From Planctomycetota bacterium (GTDB taxonomy: Bacteria > Planctomycetota > Phycisphaerae > UBA1845 > PWPN01), in NCBI GenBank assembly GCA_022711465.1, contig JAKLEZ010000039.1, positions 1 through 41,536 of the forward strand: DNA of 41,536 nt, given 5' to 3'. The stretch's first letter is position 1. Each line of letters starts with the position of its first letter. Below are positions 1-5,667 of this stretch, in pieces. The notes under the pieces were generated by a model. That model worked only from the letters and a program-made list of their open reading frames with translations. It did no database searches and was not told the DNA's origin. A program made the translations under genes and the position numbers.

Positions 1-2
1 AC

Positions 3-185
3 GTGGACGGGGATGACCTGGCGGCATTCGCATCCTGTCACTCCGGCCCCACCGTGGCCGCGATCGCCGAATGCGGAATGGCTGACTTTGACGGCGATTG
101 CGATGTGGACCAGTCCGACTTCGGCATCTTCCAGCGGTGTTGGAGCGGCTCGAACGTGCCGGCCGATCCGGATTGCGCGAACTGA
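3..185 (+). CDS. C-terminal end of a dockerin-like (EF-hand) secreted protein, 5' truncated by the window
   Basis: The reading frame is already open at the left edge and stops with TGA at 183-185, so only the last 60 or so residues are visible. They hold two half-repeats: a VDGDDLAAF type start with a CxSG segment, then ADFDGDCDVDQSDFGIFQRC followed by WSG and a Cys near the end. The Asp-rich DxDxDxD loops with a following hydrophobic helix are those of type I dockerin or EF-hand calcium-binding repeats. Planctomycetes often carry such a tail at the end of large secreted proteins, where it is thought to act as a calcium-dependent sorting or attachment module. The amidase at 31459-33270 ends in a very similar pair. 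The catalytic or adhesive part of this protein lies outside the window, so its function cannot be stated. Confidence 0.8.
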   Translation: MDGDDLAAFASCHSGPTVAAIAECGMADFDGDCDVDQSDFGIFQRCWSGSNVPADPDCAN

Positions 186-280
186 ATCGGAGCCGTTCTG
201 ATTCGAGGTGAACCACAAGTGACCGCGCCAGGCGGACCCGTAGCATTTACGTCCGCGACCACCTCTGCATCGCGTGGGTA

Positions 281-418
281 TCACCTCCGCCTTCTCACCC
301 AGCGATCCAACGGCGACTCCGTCAGGGATCGCAGAACCGCCGCTTTCCGTCGCTCCCAATCTGAATTGAGCTTCTGCATCACAGCAGCCGCTTGTTCTGA
401 TCCGTCTTGTTCAGCCAT
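281..418 (-). CDS. 45-aa charged microprotein, last gene of the RadC microgene cluster
   Basis: A small open frame starts at ATG 416-418 and stops at TGA 281-283. The start is preceded by a purine-rich GGAGGTGAGGAGC stretch that ends directly at the ATG, a credible ribosome-binding region. The product begins MAEQDGSEQAAAV, continues with an amphipathic, likely helical segment, and ends in a basic VRRRR tail. There are no cysteines and no membrane segment. It lies just beyond a perfect hairpin that overlaps the end of the RadC-like gene, so it may be transcribed separately or by read-through. I do not recognise a family. Support comes from the start site, the natural-looking composition and the position in a run of similarly small same-strand genes. 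Confidence 0.5.
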   Translation of the reverse strand: MAEQDGSEQAAAVMQKLNSDWERRKAAVLRSLTESPLDRWVRRRR

Positions 419-438
419 GCTCCTCACCTCCATGCCAA

Positions 439-466
439 GGGCACTGCTCAATCCTGGGCAGTGCCC
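439..466 (-). terminator. Perfect hairpin across the end of the RadC-like gene
   Basis: GGGCACTGC at 439-447 pairs perfectly with GCAGTGCCC at 458-466 around a 10-nt loop. The stop codon of the RadC-like gene (448-450) sits inside the loop. The strand following the stem carries only two T residues, so a classical Rho-independent terminator is not fully satisfied. It may be an attenuator or RNA-stability element. Confidence 0.45.
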
Positions 467-903
467 GCCGGCCTCAGCTGGCCTTCCCCGCTTCCCGAAC
501 TCCAGTACCGGCTATCTTCACCGATGATCACGAACTCGATGACCGGGATGCCGAGGATCTCGCCGGCCTGCTTCACTTTGCCATTGATCTCCTCGTCCTC
601 GGCACTCGGCAGAGGGTAGCCGCCGGGGTGATTGTGCAGCACGATGATCCGCACGGCTCCGCTGAGGATCGCGCCTTTGAAAACCTCGCGGGGGTGAATG
701 AGCGCGGAGTTCACCGTACCGATGGAAACGACTTCCTCGCCGATGACCCGGTTCCGATTGTCGAGGTCCAGCCGGATCAGCCGCTCTCGATCGTACTGCT
801 CAAGATAGGCATATCGTGATGCGGTTTCGGCCGACGAGTTCACCGCCGATTGTGGTTCCCGCAGTCTGACCCGGACGATTTCGAGATGATAGGCGTCGGT
901 CAC
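448..903 (-). CDS. RadC/JAB-domain protein (JAMM metalloprotease fold)
   Basis: The 151-aa product matches the C-terminal domain of RadC (DUF2466). A VIGEEVVSIGT strand supplies the conserved Glu, then ALIHPREVFKGAI, then the metal-binding signature VLHNHPGGYPLPSAEDEEI, i.e. H-x-H-P-x-G-x4-S-x2-D, followed by a LGIPVIEFVIIGED strand. RadC proteins are not proven DNA-repair enzymes despite the name and are very common on phages, plasmids and integrative elements. The helix-hairpin-helix part of full-length RadC is missing, so this is the short mobile-element form. The start is GTG at 901-903, overlapping the stop of the upstream 136-aa gene by four bases (GTGA), which implies translational coupling. 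It is the last gene of the coupled trio starting at 1456. The exact role in this cassette is unknown. Confidence 0.85.
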   Translation of the reverse strand: MTDAYHLEIVRVRLREPQSAVNSSAETASRYAYLEQYDRERLIRLDLDNRNRVIGEEVVSIGTVNSALIHPREVFKGAILSGAVRIIVLHNHPGGYPLPSAEDEEINGKVKQAGEILGIPVIEFVIIGEDSRYWSSGSGEGQLRPAGTAQD

Positions 904-1310
904 ACGGATCGCCTCGCTCGGATGCTAGCCGTTTCCCGCCGCAGCAGCCTGACAATCGCATCCCTCAGTCGATCCCACTCCGGCATGCAGATTGCTAGCT
1001 GAGTCGTTGCTCGCTGCGGGTCGTCCGAGGGCACTGTGATGCGGTGGTAGCCCAGTACCTCCTCGAACTCTTCGATAATGCGGAAGGCCATGTCACGCGC
1101 CTGCGCGATCTTCCCTGTTCGCACGCTGCCCTTCACCAGGATGTCCGTGATCGCATCTTCGAGCAGATAGTACTCCGTGCCGTAGATCCTGGCCTCTTCT
1201 TCTCGGCCTTCTCTGTCGTCTGATGGAAGGGCAATTTCCTTCTCGTTGAGCAGCTCCTCGAAATCACCGATGATGGCAAACGCCAGCTCCCTTGCATCGT
1301 CTTCCTTCAT
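900..1310 (-). CDS. 136-aa hypothetical protein with an internal tandem duplication
   Basis: I chose ATG at 1308-1310 because GGAGGTGG lies a few bases upstream and because it overlaps the stop of the preceding 49-aa gene (ATGA). The protein is built from two homologous halves of about 65 residues. The first reads ARELAFAIIGDFEELL then IALPSDD and a YYLLEDAITDIL helix; the second reads ARDMAFRIIEEFEEVL then ITVPSDD and a WDRLRDAIVRLL helix. Each half looks like helix, loop with a P-S-D-D turn, helix. No catalytic motif, cysteine cluster or membrane segment is visible. The family is not recognised. Its stop overlaps the GTG start of the RadC-like gene, so the two proteins are probably made together and could act together. 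Confidence 0.7.
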   Translation of the reverse strand: MKEDDARELAFAIIGDFEELLNEKEIALPSDDREGREEEARIYGTEYYLLEDAITDILVKGSVRTGKIAQARDMAFRIIEEFEEVLGYHRITVPSDDPQRATTQLAICMPEWDRLRDAIVRLLRRETASIRARRSV

Positions 1311-1456
1311 AGAGCCACCTCCGGCAGCAAAAACCACTCGATCGCAATTCCCCTGCCGGTCTTGCGGTTGACCCAGACCTCGGTCCGATCCTCGGTATGA
1401 CCGTATTCATGGTCATACTCGTAACCCTGCTTCCTCAGCTCATCTTGGATGCTCAT
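1307..1456 (-). CDS. 49-aa microprotein, first gene of the coupled trio
   Basis: ATG at 1454-1456 has GGAGGT eight bases upstream, and the frame closes with TGA at 1307-1309, sharing bases with the ATG of the 136-aa gene. The product starts MSIQDELRKQGYEYDHEYGH, continues TEDRTEVWVNRKTGRGIAI and ends EWFLLPEVAL. It has an acidic, tyrosine-rich N-terminal half and a beta-like VWVN-RKTGRGIAIEW segment that resembles a short two-stranded sheet. The overlap, the strong ribosome-binding site and the protein-like composition support a real gene too short for most gene finders. No function or family can be assigned. Confidence 0.65.
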   Translation of the reverse strand: MSIQDELRKQGYEYDHEYGHTEDRTEVWVNRKTGRGIAIEWFLLPEVAL

Positions 1457-1533
1457 GGTTGACTACCTCCGTGCCCGCAGGCACCGTCCGTTCCGGATCG
1501 GTGCCCAGGGCGTTCCTATCCATTCAGCGACGT

Positions 1534-1680
1534 TCAACACGTTTGGCCTTGGCACCAATCGTCGACTCCATCCTGCTTGACATCTCGGATGGCGTTCTGG
1601 ATCTCGTCGCAGTAGTGCTCTCGAAGGAGCGACAGGCCGATTCTGGCGGCCTGGTTCCTGAACTTGTCCAAGTCGTTCGT
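1534..1680 (-). CDS. 48-aa microprotein, apparently with a non-standard ACG start
   Basis: The frame ends with TGA at 1534-1536. A strong GGAGG at 1686-1690 is followed after five bases by ACG (1678-1680), exactly where an ATG would be expected; the first ordinary alternative, TTG at 1669-1671, is fourteen bases away. The sequence then reads NDLDKFRNQAARIGLSLLRE and continues with HYCDEIQNAIRDVKQDGVDD and a WCQGQTC end. It looks like a compact helical protein with three cysteines. Either this gene uses a rare ACG start, or an ATG has mutated and the gene is dying. It sits directly after a 12-bp hairpin, at the head of the second group of microgenes. Confidence 0.45.
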   Translation of the reverse strand, partial: TNDLDKFRNQAARIGLSLLREHYCDEIQNAIRDVKQDGVDDWCQGQTC

Positions 1681-1699
1681 GGTTGCCTCCGGAGAACAG

Positions 1700-1729
1700 A
1701 AACGGCTCTCCCTGATCGGAGAGCCGTTT
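1700..1729 (-). terminator. Perfect 12-bp hairpin between the two microgene groups
   Basis: AAACGGCTCTCC (1700-1711) pairs perfectly with GGAGAGCCGTTT (1718-1729) around the loop CTGATC. On the minus strand the stem is followed by TTTCTGTTCT, a passable T-rich tail, so it probably ends transcription of the cysteine-rich microgenes at 1757-2186. The next ribosome-binding site starts only about ten bases further on. Confidence 0.6.
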
Positions 1730-1756
1730 GCACTCAGATACACGCCATCGCTCCGG

Positions 1757-1882
1757 TCAGGCACTGTCGCTTGCAGCCAGAAACTCAAAGCATGCCGGGT
1801 CCGCGCCTTCAACCCCGATCTCCCGGCGGCAGAGCTGGTACATCCGGCAGCCCCAGCAGGTCAGGCCGTGCGCAGGTTTCAT
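1757..1882 (-). CDS. 41-aa cysteine-rich microprotein, paralogue of its upstream neighbour
   Basis: ATG at 1880-1882 overlaps the stop of the 62-aa gene (ATGA), and TGA lies at 1757-1759. The product, beginning MKPAHGLTC, carries the pattern C-x2-C-x5-C-R-R-x9-A-C-F-E-F. The 62-aa protein encoded immediately upstream carries the same pattern with identical spacing, C-x2-C-x5-C-R-R-x9-A-C-W-Q-F, so the two are likely paralogues from a local duplication. Four cysteines spaced this way could bind zinc or an iron-sulfur cluster; that is inference. No annotated family is recognised. The gene ends just before the 12-bp hairpin at 1700-1729 and so is probably last in its transcript. Confidence 0.65.
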   Translation of the reverse strand: MKPAHGLTCWGCRMYQLCRREIGVEGADPACFEFLAASDSA

Positions 1883-2067
1883 TCCGGCCACCCGCGTTCA
1901 TCGTCTTCGGCCCAAGCCTGTCTCGACGAGAAGAATCCCCGCGGCGTGAACTGCCAGCAAGCGTCATCTCCCGCCACTCGGCCATCCTGGCGCCGGCAGT
2001 CAATGAAGAACTCGCATTCTTGGCAGCACGGGCCAAACGACACTTCCGTTCGCAGGGCCATATCCAT
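1879..2067 (-). CDS. 62-aa cysteine-rich microprotein (C-x2-C-x5-C-RR-x9-AC motif)
   Basis: The ATG at 2065-2067 shares its first base with the TAA stop of the upstream 39-aa gene (TAATG), a classic coupling arrangement. The product runs MDMALRTEVSFGPCC, then QECEFFIDCRR, nine residues, ACWQFTPRGFF, and ends in an acidic WAEDDERGWPE tail. The four spaced cysteines suggest a small metal- or cluster-binding fold. A truncated copy lies at 10529-10597 in the second copy of the direct repeat, where the frame hits TAA after 22 residues. The downstream 41-aa gene encodes a paralogue. I do not recognise a named family. Confidence 0.65.
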   Translation of the reverse strand: MDMALRTEVSFGPCCQECEFFIDCRRQDGRVAGDDACWQFTPRGFFSSRQAWAEDDERGWPE

Positions 2068-2186
2068 TACACCGCCGCCAGCCGGTCGCCATCGACGTCC
2101 GCCTGGATGGTTTCGCACCGAGCACAGATGTCCGACAGGAAGCTCTCTTCGCGCCAACGCCCACATACGTGACATCGCTTCTTCAT
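2067..2186 (-). CDS. 39-aa zinc-ribbon microprotein (copy 1)
   Basis: ATG at 2184-2186 has GGAGG about nine bases upstream; TAA is at 2067-2069. The protein starts MKKRCHVCGRW and has the cysteine pattern C-x2-C-x12-C-x2-C (residues 5, 8, 21 and 24), a minimal zinc ribbon, followed by a short acidic helix. It leads the overlapping trio of cysteine-rich microgenes. A nearly identical second copy is at 10597-10716, differing by two residues near the C terminus, so purifying selection has kept both cysteine pairs. It could be a small DNA- or RNA-binding regulator; no specific family is recognised. Confidence 0.65.
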   Translation of the reverse strand: MKKRCHVCGRWREESFLSDICARCETIQADVDGDRLAAV

Positions 2187-2218
2187 CTTCAATACCTCCG
2201 CCGGCTGTGCCTCTTCCG

Positions 2219-2252
2219 GGCAAGCTCAGCTCGATTCCGGGCTGAGCTTGCC
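2219..2252. other. Perfect 12-bp inverted repeat upstream of the zinc-ribbon gene
   Basis: GGCAAGCTCAGC (2219-2230) pairs with GCTGAGCTTGCC (2241-2252) around a 10-nt loop. The same structure is conserved at 10749-10782 in copy 2 of the direct repeat. No T-tract follows on the minus strand. It lies about 30 bases before the 39-aa start codon, so an operator, an attenuator or a recombination site are all possible. Confidence 0.6.
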
Positions 2253-2289
2253 AGATTCCCAGCACCGGCCGGGAAACAAGGATCGGCGG

Positions 2290-3057
2290 CTCAAACCCGC
2301 TACTCCGTCTGTGGCGACCTCGCGCCACCCCGGCCGGGATTCAGGTCGCAACTCGGCCGGAGCAACCCGAACGTTGGGAGTTCCCTACCTTCGTTGGCCT
2401 GTACGAGAAGACCGCCCCGCCCCTGGCCCGGCGGACGCCCGGCCTGATCGATCTCCCGCTGGATCCGCCCCTCCGGCCGGACGACTGCCGAATGCTAGAC
2501 GTTTCCGCGCTGGCCAACACCGATCCGTTCACCGCGCCGTTCGGCGTTCAGAATCCGGGCAAGTTCCTGTTCACCGGCATGCCCGTCGGGGTGCAGATCG
2601 TTGGCGGCGTTCCGTTCCAGATCGTCGATCCGGCGAAGAACGAAGGTCGGGGCTTCATTGTCCTGCACTCGGACAAGGCCCCGACCGACCGGCAGTGACC
2701 TCGCGAGGTGGAACTTCCCGTTCACGCGAAGGGCAGCGCACTCTACTTCCTGGGAAACGTCCATGGGTGGGCACCCGCCGATACCGGCACCGGCCCCCCT
2801 CGGGCGCCGTCGCCGAGTACGTCATTTGCTACGCGGACGGCCAGACGCAGACCGTGCCGCTCATCACGGGCCGGACGATCGAGGAGTGAACGGAGGCGCC
2901 GACGGCCGCGGACGTATCTTGCGGGCTGAAAGGCGATCCCTGGCACCTCAACGTGCTGGGCGTCGCGCTCCGACCGGTCGAGGTGACCAAGGTCGTCTTC
3001 CGAGATACCGGGACGCCAGCCGCTCCCGTGCGGGTCGGGGTCACGCTCGCGCAATAA
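2290..3057 (+). pseudogene. Decayed C-terminal part of a secreted carbohydrate-active protein
   Basis: Protein-like sequence can be followed on the plus strand through two frames. It begins with ERWEFPTFVGLYEKTAPPL, passes LDVSALANTDPFTAPFGVQN and GVPFQIVDPAKNEGRGFIVL, then crosses an in-frame TGA at 2696-2698 into VELPVHAKGSALYFLGNVHG. A frameshift near 2795 leads to VAEYVICYADGQTQTVPLIT, a second in-frame TGA at 2887-2889 stands where Trp is expected, and the gene ends with LKGDPWHLNVLGVALRPVEV and a stop at 3055-3057. The GVPF-I-DP, LYFLGNVHGW and YADGQT-VPL elements are typical of beta-sandwich modules near the end of planctomycete glycoside hydrolases. The 5' part is missing: homology starts at the edge of the 290-bp repeat, so arrival of that repeat probably cut the gene. 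Confidence 0.65.
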
Positions 3058-3139
3058 GAACGACCGCCGGCCGAACGACGATCAGAGCTCGGAGACTCGC
3101 CCTATCAGCGTCCTCATGACTTGCTCTGCGCCAGTGCTC

Positions 3140-4213
3140 CTACACCCACTCCCACTGCCGCAGCCATTGGTAGTTGGCCGGCAGATCGGCCCACATCCGG
3201 TCGGTGAGTGCCTCGTAGCGCGCCGCCTCCGCCCGATCGAAGCGCCGTCGCTCCTGGACCGCCGCGGCCACGTTCTTGACCTGATCCACCGTGATCAGCC
3301 CGGGAATCGTGGCGGTAAGCACATCGCAGCAGAGCACATAGCGTATCGCCATGCGGGCCCGCTCATCGTCTTCTTCCTTCGTCGGCGAATCGGGCGTCCC
3401 CCCGGACCCAAACAACGTGCCGCTTGCGAAGGGCTTGATGCCGATCAGCCCGACGTTGTGCTTTCGTATCGCGTCGAACATGCTGCCGGCGGGTTTCTCC
3501 TTGCTGCCGGCCGCATAGGGCGTGATGATCACCTCAAACGAAGGGTACTTGCTCACGGCCTCAGCAATCCAGGCGCGGTGATGCGTCGAAAGGCCCGTGG
3601 CCCGGGCCTTGCCCGTCTTCTTGCCCCACTCGAGGGCGGCGGCCACGGCCTCGATCTCCTGCTCGGTATTGCGTGTCACCTGTTCGCGAAGCGTGACCCG
3701 CCAGACGTCCACGTACTCGAGCTTAGCCGCCTGCAGCCCTTCGTCGAGCTGCTGTTTCATCTTCTCCAGCGAGCCGGTGATCTGCGGGTCGCGTCCACCG
3801 TGCCAGTCAAACCCGAAGTAGATCTGCTCGCGACGCCGTCCCAGCGCCTCGGCGTACACCATCACCTCTCCCGACGAGCAGGCGTCAACGTAGTTGATAC
3901 CGTGATCGAGAGCGGCGCTGATGACCTCGCGTCGGTTTTTCTTGAAATCCTCGCTGCCGTGGCTGAACGGAATGCACTTCCAATGGCCGCCCATGCTGAC
4001 CGCCGAGAGCATGAGCCCCGTGCGTCCTAGGCAACGGTATTCCATATTCTCGTTGTAGCTGCGCGTCTTGCGCGGATCGGGCGCGGGAGCGGTCGCCGGA
4101 GCGGCCTCCGCCCGGCCCGCCGACGCCGCCAGGGCGGCGCCGACGGCCATTCCCGCGGCGGTGGCTGCCGCACCCTGCACAAATTCACGTCGCGACACCT
4201 GTCTCGAGTCCAC
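3140..4213 (-). CDS. Tat-exported aldo/keto reductase-like protein lacking canonical catalytic residues
   Basis: The 357-aa product starts with a GTG (4211-4213) preceded by ACGGAGAAAG. It has a twin-arginine signal (VSRREFVQGAAATAAG, Ala-rich to about residue 38), then an AKR TIM barrel: YRCLGRTGLMLSAVSMGG, an INYVDACSSG strand and a C-terminal CCDVLTATIPGL segment. AKRs use an Asp-Tyr-Lys-His tetrad. Asp110 is present, but the usual DTAxxYG Tyr is replaced in DACSSGE, the strand that normally ends in Lys reads IYFGFDW, and the YVDLYQIH histidine is replaced by Thr174 in YVDVWRVT. A redox role is therefore doubtful; it may bind a sugar or cofactor differently. The gene lies 19 bases after the ThuA-like gene and probably shares its transcript, next to polysaccharide genes. 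Confidence 0.85.
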   Translation of the reverse strand: MDSRQVSRREFVQGAAATAAGMAVGAALAASAGRAEAAPATAPAPDPRKTRSYNENMEYRCLGRTGLMLSAVSMGGHWKCIPFSHGSEDFKKNRREVISAALDHGINYVDACSSGEVMVYAEALGRRREQIYFGFDWHGGRDPQITGSLEKMKQQLDEGLQAAKLEYVDVWRVTLREQVTRNTEQEIEAVAAALEWGKKTGKARATGLSTHHRAWIAEAVSKYPSFEVIITPYAAGSKEKPAGSMFDAIRKHNVGLIGIKPFASGTLFGSGGTPDSPTKEEDDERARMAIRYVLCCDVLTATIPGLITVDQVKNVAAAVQERRRFDRAEAARYEALTDRMWADLPANYQWLRQWEWV

Positions 4214-4232
4214 GTGCTTTCTCCGTCAAGGT

Positions 4233-5141
4233 TCAAGCCGGCCGGCCGGTCAGCTCGTTGGCCTTTGGGGTTACCTCGTCGAAGTTCGGCTTCACTTCGG
4301 CCTTGATATCGCCAAGCGCCCAGCCAATCCCGCCCAAGGCGATGGATTGGAAGAACGGGTTGGTCCAGATGTCCTCGCGATGTCCCAGTGAAGTGTAGAA
4401 CACCCGGCCTTTCCCGTGCAGCCGGGCCCAGGTGCAGGGGAACGGCGGGCGCTGGTAGCACTCGCCGCGCATATACCGCGTCTCCTGCACGAGAATCACA
4501 TGCAGATCCTTGGCGAAATTGCGCAAGGCGTACCATTCCTCGTGGAACGACAGGGCCTCGGCGCAACCGCACGCGTTGATGCCCGGAAAACGATCGGCGA
4601 TGAACAAGGAAGCCTCCTGCTGTTCGCCGTGAGTGAGGAACTCTCCGCCGAGCATCGCGATGTAGGGATCGGTCTCGGATCGCTTCCCGTCCTTCCCCTC
4701 GGTGGAGCGGAAGCTGTCCGTGCAGGCGTGAAACCCGATGAAACCCTTGCCGGCAGCGATGAAATCGAGGAGCTTGCTCTTCCCCGTTCGGCTCATGGGC
4801 CGACCGCCGTCCGGCCCGGACTGGGTGAGGTCCCCGGCCGTGTAGAACGCAATGGCATCGTAGCTGTCGAGGCTCTGGTCGAACACGTCGCCATCCTTGG
4901 TACACACGACCTTGAAGCCGCCGCGTTTGCCCATCTCGGTGAGCAGCCGCTCGGAATGGCTGAGCTCGCCGCCCCGTCGTTGGACCACCGAGTGCCCATA
5001 GCCCACACTCTTCGTGAAGTAGAGGATTCTCCTCTTTGGCTTTCGATTCAACTCGTTGGCCGAAGCAGCGAAGGGGAAAGATGAAGCCCAGAGGCCCAAG
5101 GCGGCGCCGGAACCGGTCCTCAGCAGGTCGCGTCGTTTCAT
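4233..5141 (-). CDS. ThuA-domain secreted protein
   Basis: The start at 5139-5141 (MKRRDLLRTGSG) is chosen over one 39 bases upstream because GGAGG and AGGAG precede it and because it gives a proper twin-arginine-like signal peptide ending near AASA. The 302-aa protein then has the ThuA fold (trehalose utilisation family, related to class I glutamine amidotransferase-like domains): RRILYFTKSVGYGHSVV, SYDAIAFYTAGDLT, LLDFIAAGKGFIGFHACTDS, GGEFLTHGEQQEA, and GRVFYTSLGHREDIWTNPFF near the end. ThuA proteins are linked to sugar metabolism, but their chemistry is poorly defined. In planctomycetes secreted ThuA proteins sit with sugar-oxidoreductase-like and hydrolase genes, as here. It is transcribed with the AKR-like gene and diverges from the DUF4838 gene. 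Confidence 0.85.
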   Translation of the reverse strand: MKRRDLLRTGSGAALGLWASSFPFAASANELNRKPKRRILYFTKSVGYGHSVVQRRGGELSHSERLLTEMGKRGGFKVVCTKDGDVFDQSLDSYDAIAFYTAGDLTQSGPDGGRPMSRTGKSKLLDFIAAGKGFIGFHACTDSFRSTEGKDGKRSETDPYIAMLGGEFLTHGEQQEASLFIADRFPGINACGCAEALSFHEEWYALRNFAKDLHVILVQETRYMRGECYQRPPFPCTWARLHGKGRVFYTSLGHREDIWTNPFFQSIALGGIGWALGDIKAEVKPNFDEVTPKANELTGRPA

Positions 5142-5667
5142 CTCCTGTTCCTCCCCCCGCGAAATGGGCTGCGGGTGCAAGGGTCGGTCAGAACACCCGT
5201 GAGGATACCAGCGAGCGAAACGGTCGGCAACGGCTTAGCCTGGTCTCATCCGGGGACTGGTGCTGTCGTAACCTTGCCCCCAAGAACCGGGCCGATGGAG
5301 AGTTTGGCCGAGATGGGTTCGACCCGGACGCACAACATGGACGAACGGACAAATGTATAGGATACGTCACCCTGGCCGGCCTGCGCGGACTGCCAGATCG
5401 GAGCTAAGGATGCAGTCGCCGAAGGGAACGCTGCGGCGTGAAGCCCCCATGCGCCACAACCCGCGACTCTCAGGAATCTAGCCGATTTCGGATGGTCATG
5501 TCCTTGTCGTTGTTCCGCGAGGAGAAGAGCGGAGGAGATCCGGGGCTGAGGCCGTCAAGCCCTGCCTGGTCCGCGCCGAATTGCCCATGCCTCCCCGCTC
5601 AGCTAGGATCACAACCCTGGTTTGAAGCCATCGGGCCATGCTTGTCACGCGAAATACGGAGCCCACC
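5142..5667. other. Divergent intergenic region between ThuA and DUF4838 genes
   Basis: About 525 bases without a convincing gene. Short frames here lack ribosome-binding sites and protein-like composition. The region must hold the promoters of both divergent units, but I see no clear -35/-10 pair, riboswitch or operator repeat. Confidence 0.4.

Larger units (their letters stand above)
2003..2292. repeat. 290-bp direct repeat, copy 1
   Basis: Positions 2003-2292 match 10533-10822 with no indels and about nine mismatches (roughly 97% identity), at a constant offset of 8530 bp and in the same orientation. The unit holds a 12-bp perfect hairpin, the 39-aa zinc-ribbon gene and the first 21 or so codons of the 62-aa gene. 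Copy 1 ends exactly where the decayed carbohydrate gene at 2290 begins. Confidence 0.9.

Noticed and set aside
1459..2245. Long plus-strand frames (237 and 193 codons) over the microgene cluster
   Set aside because: Ser/Arg/Pro-rich without ribosome sites; the minus strand shows repeated strong sites, stop/start overlaps and conserved cysteine motifs.
3116..4030. Plus-strand frame of 304 codons opposite the AKR-like gene
   Set aside because: Shadow frame rich in Arg, His and Leu; the minus strand carries the Tat signal and AKR barrel.
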